A DNA stretch of 64,000 nt from Bin55 sp965205545 (GTDB lineage: Bacteria > Pseudomonadota > Gammaproteobacteria > Pseudomonadales > Azotimanducaceae), in NCBI GenBank assembly GCA_965205545.1, contig OZ242170.1:3104925-3168924 (forward strand), given 5' to 3'. The translations under genes and the position numbers were made by a program. Positions 60,812-64,000 of this stretch are shown piece by piece. The notes beneath the pieces are model-generated. The model ran no database searches. It was not told the DNA's origin and worked only from the letters and a program-made list of their open reading frames with translations. How positions within the stretch are numbered: position 1 is the stretch's first letter; every line of letters begins with the position of its first letter.

Positions 60812-62281
60812 GTGGAAAAGATTGCTAGTGAAGCATATACCTTTGACGATGTACTGCTTCGACCCGCGTACTCCGAGGTTCTTCCGCACGAAGTTTCCAC
60901 CTCAACTCGTCTAAGTAGAAGCATCGAGTTGAACATTCCCCTCGTCGCTGCGGCAATGGATACCGTAACGGAATCGCAGCTAGCCATTGCGCTAGCCCAA
61001 GAAGGCGGCATCGGCATCGTGCACAAAAACATGTCCATCGAGTCGCAGTCAACTCAAGTTCGAACAGTTAAGAAATTCGAGGCCGGCGTGATTCGAGACC
61101 CAATCACGATCACCTCAGGCGCGACCGTGCAAGAACTTGTGGCACTAACCTCGCTACACCAAATTTCGGGAGTTCCGGTAGTTGATGGCGAAGAGTTAGT
61201 CGGCATCGTAACTAGCCGAGACATTCGGTTTCACCAAGACTTGCAGGCAACGGTGTCCGATGTAATGACGCCGCGAACCAAGTTGGTCACGGCTCACGAA
61301 GGTACTCCCCCTGCCAAGATTACTGAACTATTGCACCGATTCAGAATTGAGAAAGTTCTGCTTACGGATGATGCAGGAAAACTCACCGGCATGGTCACTG
61401 TCAAGGACATTGAGAAAGCCAAAGCATTTCCCAATGCGTGCAAGGATCCCTATGGACGCCTCAGGACCGGCGCTTCTGTAGGCACCAGCCCGGAGACGGA
61501 TGATCGAGTTGCAGCGCTCGTTGATGCGGATGTTGATCTGATTGTCGTCGATTCTGCACATGGCCATTCGATACGCGTTCTCGAACGCATCCGCTGGATC
61601 AAGCAAACCTTTCCAGCCGTTCAGGTCATGGGAGGCAACGTCGCTACGGCTGAGGGAGCTCAAGCGATTATCGATGCTGGGGCCGACGCCGTTAAAGTTG
61701 GGATTGGGCCCGGTAGCATTTGCACCACGCGAATTGTTAGCGGCGTTGGAGTTCCCCAAGTCTCGGCGATCTCCGATGTAGTTTCCGTTGCACGTAAGGA
61801 AGATGTACCAATTGTTGCAGACGGCGGGATTCGCTATTCCGGAGATGTGGCAAAGGCAATTGCCGCAGGATCCAATTGCGTAATGATCGGTTCGCTATTC
61901 GCAGGAACTGACGAATCTCCAGGTGAAGTTGAACTCTATCAAGGTCGAACCTACAAGAATTACCGAGGGATGGGTTCATTGGGGGCCATGGGGTCCGATG
62001 TCGGATCTAGCGACCGTTACTTTCAGGACAATGCCAAAGGCGCAAATAAGCTAGTGCCGGAAGGTGTTGAAGGCCGAGTTCCCTATCGTGGTCCGATTGC
62101 GCCGATCGTACAGCAGCTGGTGGGGGGACTGCGTGCAGCCATGGGCTATACCGGTTGTAAGGATATCGAGGAACTACGAACCAACACGACGTTTGTTCCC
62201 ATAACTTCGGCGGCGATGGCTGAGAGCCATGTGCACGACGTCGCCATTACGAAGGAAGCGCCCAATTATCCAGGCACCTAA
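60812..62281 (+). CDS. guaB: Inosine-5'-monophosphate dehydrogenase
   Basis: Oxidises IMP to XMP, the first step of guanine nucleotide synthesis. The GTG at 60812 is chosen because AGGAGG stands seven bases upstream and the product is then 489 residues, against 488 in E. coli; upstream in-frame starts lie before the promoter. The catalytic Cys is in GSICTTR, the flap contains the conserved YRGMGSLGAM, and the paired CBS domains lie at about 90-205 (GVPVVDGEELVGIVTSRD). guaA follows after 18 bases. Confidence 0.97.
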   Translation: MEKIASEAYTFDDVLLRPAYSEVLPHEVSTSTRLSRSIELNIPLVAAAMDTVTESQLAIALAQEGGIGIVHKNMSIESQSTQVRTVKKFEAGVIRDPITITSGATVQELVALTSLHQISGVPVVDGEELVGIVTSRDIRFHQDLQATVSDVMTPRTKLVTAHEGTPPAKITELLHRFRIEKVLLTDDAGKLTGMVTVKDIEKAKAFPNACKDPYGRLRTGASVGTSPETDDRVAALVDADVDLIVVDSAHGHSIRVLERIRWIKQTFPAVQVMGGNVATAEGAQAIIDAGADAVKVGIGPGSICTTRIVSGVGVPQVSAISDVVSVARKEDVPIVADGGIRYSGDVAKAIAAGSNCVMIGSLFAGTDESPGEVELYQGRTYKNYRGMGSLGAMGSDVGSSDRYFQDNAKGANKLVPEGVEGRVPYRGPIAPIVQQLVGGLRAAMGYTGCKDIEELRTNTTFVPITSAAMAESHVHDVAITKEAPNYPGT

Positions 62282-62299
62282 GAAAGCTCCCCTTCGTTC

Positions 62300-63874
62300 A
62301 TGATCAAGCAGCCGTTCACCGCTCACCACGGCTACGACGCAATACTCGTCATTGACTTTGGATCGCAATACACTCAGCTGATTGCCCGTCGATTGCGCGA
62401 AATCGGTGTGTATTGCGAGATTCATCCCTACGATCACGAAGAGCGTCTCGTTGATGAGTTTGGTCCCTGTGGGATTGTGCTGTCTGGTGGCCCTGAGTCT
62501 GTAACGTCAGGGGAAACACCACGTATCCACGAATCGCTCCTTGAGAGCAATGTACCCATGTTGGGCATCTGCTATGGGATGCAAGCCATGGTTTCCCAGG
62601 TCGGCGGAACGATCGAACTAGCACATCACCGCGAATTTGGCCTCTCTGAATTAACCGTTTGTGGAAACAGTGCGTTTTTTGATGGCTGCGAGAGCTCACT
62701 CAACGTATGGATGAGCCACGGAGATCGCGTTACAGAACTTCCTGCTGGTATGCGTGTGATTGCCACAACCACTAGTTCGCCCATTGCTGCTTGCTCCAGT
62801 AATGACGGAACGAGAATTGGAGTGCAGTTTCATCCGGAAGTTACCCATACGGAACGCGGAATGGACATGATCCAGAGGTTTGCGTTGAACATTTGCGGCT
62901 GCAAACCGGCTTGGACACCAGATCACATTGTCAATGACATTCTGGATCGAATACGCGATCAAGTTGGAACCGAAAAGGTCCTGTTAGGTCTCTCGGGAGG
63001 TGTTGATTCGAGCGTATTGGCAGCATTGCTTCAGCGTGCGATCGGCGACCAGCTCACCTGTATTCTCGTGGACACCGGTCTGCTGCGAAAGAACGAAGTA
63101 GAAATTGTCACGAGGCAGTTCGAGTCGACCAATGCGTTCAGTCTGAATCTTGACGTCGTTGATGCAAGCACGCGGTTTCTCGAGGCGTTGGAAGGTGTTG
63201 AAGATCCCGAAACCAAGCGCAAGATCATCGGCAAGTTATTCATAGATGTCTTCGAGGAGGAAGCGCAAAAATTCGAAGACGTCACTTGGTTGGCACAGGG
63301 CACGATTTATCCAGACGTCGTCGAGTCCGCCGCTACCAAACATGGCAAGTCTCACGTCATAAAGAGCCATCACAATGTTGGAGGTTTGCCAGAACGTCTG
63401 AATCTGAAGATTTTGGAACCTCTAAGGGAGTTGTTCAAGGATGAAGTTCGCGCTTTGGGCTTGCAGCTTGGACTTCCGGACGATATCGTCAATCGACATC
63501 CGTTTCCAGGTCCAGGACTTGCGGTACGCATGGCTGGTGCGTTTCGTGCCGAACATGTAGGGATGCTAAAGGAAGCAGACGCAATCTTTTTGGATGAGCT
63601 TCATGCAAGTGGCTGGTACGAAGAGGTAGCTCAGGCATTTGTTGTGTTCCTTCCGGTTCGTTCCGTGGGTGTGGTGGGGGACACACGCGTCTACGATCAT
63701 GTAGCAGCGTTGAGAGCTGTGACCTCCATCGATTTCATGACTGCAGATTGGGCTGATCTTCCACATGAACTCATCGGTAGGATCGCAAACAGAATCGTCA
63801 ATGAAGTTAATGGCATCTCGCGGGTTGTCTACGACGTGACCAGCAAGCCTCCAGCTACCATCGAGTGGGAGTAG
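62300..63874 (+). CDS. guaA: GMP synthase (glutamine-hydrolysing)
   Basis: Converts XMP to GMP using glutamine. The 524 residues comprise a class I amidotransferase domain (nucleophile in LGICYGMQ, His and Glu in QFHPEVTH), an ATP pyrophosphatase domain with the P-loop SGGVDSSV, and the C-terminal dimerisation domain ending TSKPPATIEWE. It forms the usual operon with guaB. Confidence 0.97.
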   Translation: MIKQPFTAHHGYDAILVIDFGSQYTQLIARRLREIGVYCEIHPYDHEERLVDEFGPCGIVLSGGPESVTSGETPRIHESLLESNVPMLGICYGMQAMVSQVGGTIELAHHREFGLSELTVCGNSAFFDGCESSLNVWMSHGDRVTELPAGMRVIATTTSSPIAACSSNDGTRIGVQFHPEVTHTERGMDMIQRFALNICGCKPAWTPDHIVNDILDRIRDQVGTEKVLLGLSGGVDSSVLAALLQRAIGDQLTCILVDTGLLRKNEVEIVTRQFESTNAFSLNLDVVDASTRFLEALEGVEDPETKRKIIGKLFIDVFEEEAQKFEDVTWLAQGTIYPDVVESAATKHGKSHVIKSHHNVGGLPERLNLKILEPLRELFKDEVRALGLQLGLPDDIVNRHPFPGPGLAVRMAGAFRAEHVGMLKEADAIFLDELHASGWYEEVAQAFVVFLPVRSVGVVGDTRVYDHVAALRAVTSIDFMTADWADLPHELIGRIANRIVNEVNGISRVVYDVTSKPPATIEWE

Positions 63875-63913
63875 CAGGCCTTTATTGCGATTCCTACCGG
63901 CTAAGGGCTCGAC

Positions 63914-63932
63914 TAGCGAATTGCTATTTTTT
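63914..63932 (+). terminator. Possible weak terminator after guaA
   Basis: TAGC GAATT GCTA forms a four-base stem followed by TTTTTT. The stem is short for an intrinsic terminator, but it is the only stem-plus-T-run after guaA. Confidence 0.35.
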
Positions 63933-63972
63933 GGATTGAGCAGACTTTGTACTTGTTATTTGACACGCCGAC

Positions 63973-64000
63973 GTGACAAACGGCTTGTACAAGGTATAGT
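63973..64000 (+). promoter_or_regulatory. Promoter-like element at the window edge
   Basis: GTGACA (63973-63978), 16 bases, then TATAGT (63995-64000): five of six matches at each hexamer. The spacer contains the palindrome TTGTACAA. The gene it drives would lie outside the window. Confidence 0.45.

Noticed and set aside
1..64000. CRISPR arrays, insertion sequences, prophage or integrase genes
   Set aside because: No spaced direct repeats, transposase or phage-type reading frames were found on either strand.

Overview
The window reads as chromosomal DNA of a gammaproteobacterium of roughly balanced base composition. The evidence is conserved gene order. The blocks valS-holC / lptF-lptG, queA-tgt-yajC-secD-secF-suhB-trmJ-iscS-ndk-rlmN-rodZ-hisS-yfgM-bamB-der and xseA / guaB-guaA follow the order known from Escherichia and Pseudomonas. 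Several usual members are missing: pepA, iscR, iscU and the rest of isc, pilW and ispG. I could not assign a genus. I see no transposase, integrase, phage gene or CRISPR array. Most start regions have weak Shine-Dalgarno sites, and GTG and TTG starts are common.

Layout. Bases 2-4615 hold the 3' part of a giant fused acyl-CoA carboxylase (carboxyltransferase, carboxyltransferase, biotin carboxylase, biotinyl domain). Bases 4600-19261 form a minus-strand accessory block, in transcription order: four tandem paralogues of about 625 residues (P4, P3, P2, P1) with a dead fragment of another copy between P3 and P2, then a 1400-residue membrane protein, a hotdog-like protein and a TauE/SafE permease. 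Bases 19833-31700 carry a PhyH-type dioxygenase, hemH, hisH-hisF, a quinone oxidoreductase, valS-holC, lptF-lptG, an RDD protein and two small four-helix membrane proteins. Bases 31927-37023 carry glcB, an SDR, tRNA-Leu(CAA), a YgjP-type metallohydrolase, a deazaflavin-type reductase-like protein and a GDSL hydrolase. Bases 37140-53398 are the long conserved housekeeping run. Bases 53419-58912 are a second accessory block (STAS protein, paralogues P5 and P6, M23 endopeptidase) inserted between der and xseA, which are close neighbours in E. coli. Bases 60812-63874 are guaB-guaA.

The most unusual content is the P family. It has six intact or nearly intact members plus one remnant, all built from helical repeats of about 32-36 residues with a W-x(2-4)-DP-x2-AL core. 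All have a hydrophobic N-terminus, but the anchors differ: transmembrane segment, lipobox or signal-like. The four tandem copies each have a similar promoter-like element (TTGACC or TTGAGT, 16-17 bases, then TACCAT, TACCCT or TATGAT). This suggests separately expressed, envelope-facing solenoid proteins that duplicate and decay in place. Their function is unknown. The adjacent 1400-residue protein and the neighbouring M23 endopeptidase make a cell-envelope role reasonable, but that is inference.
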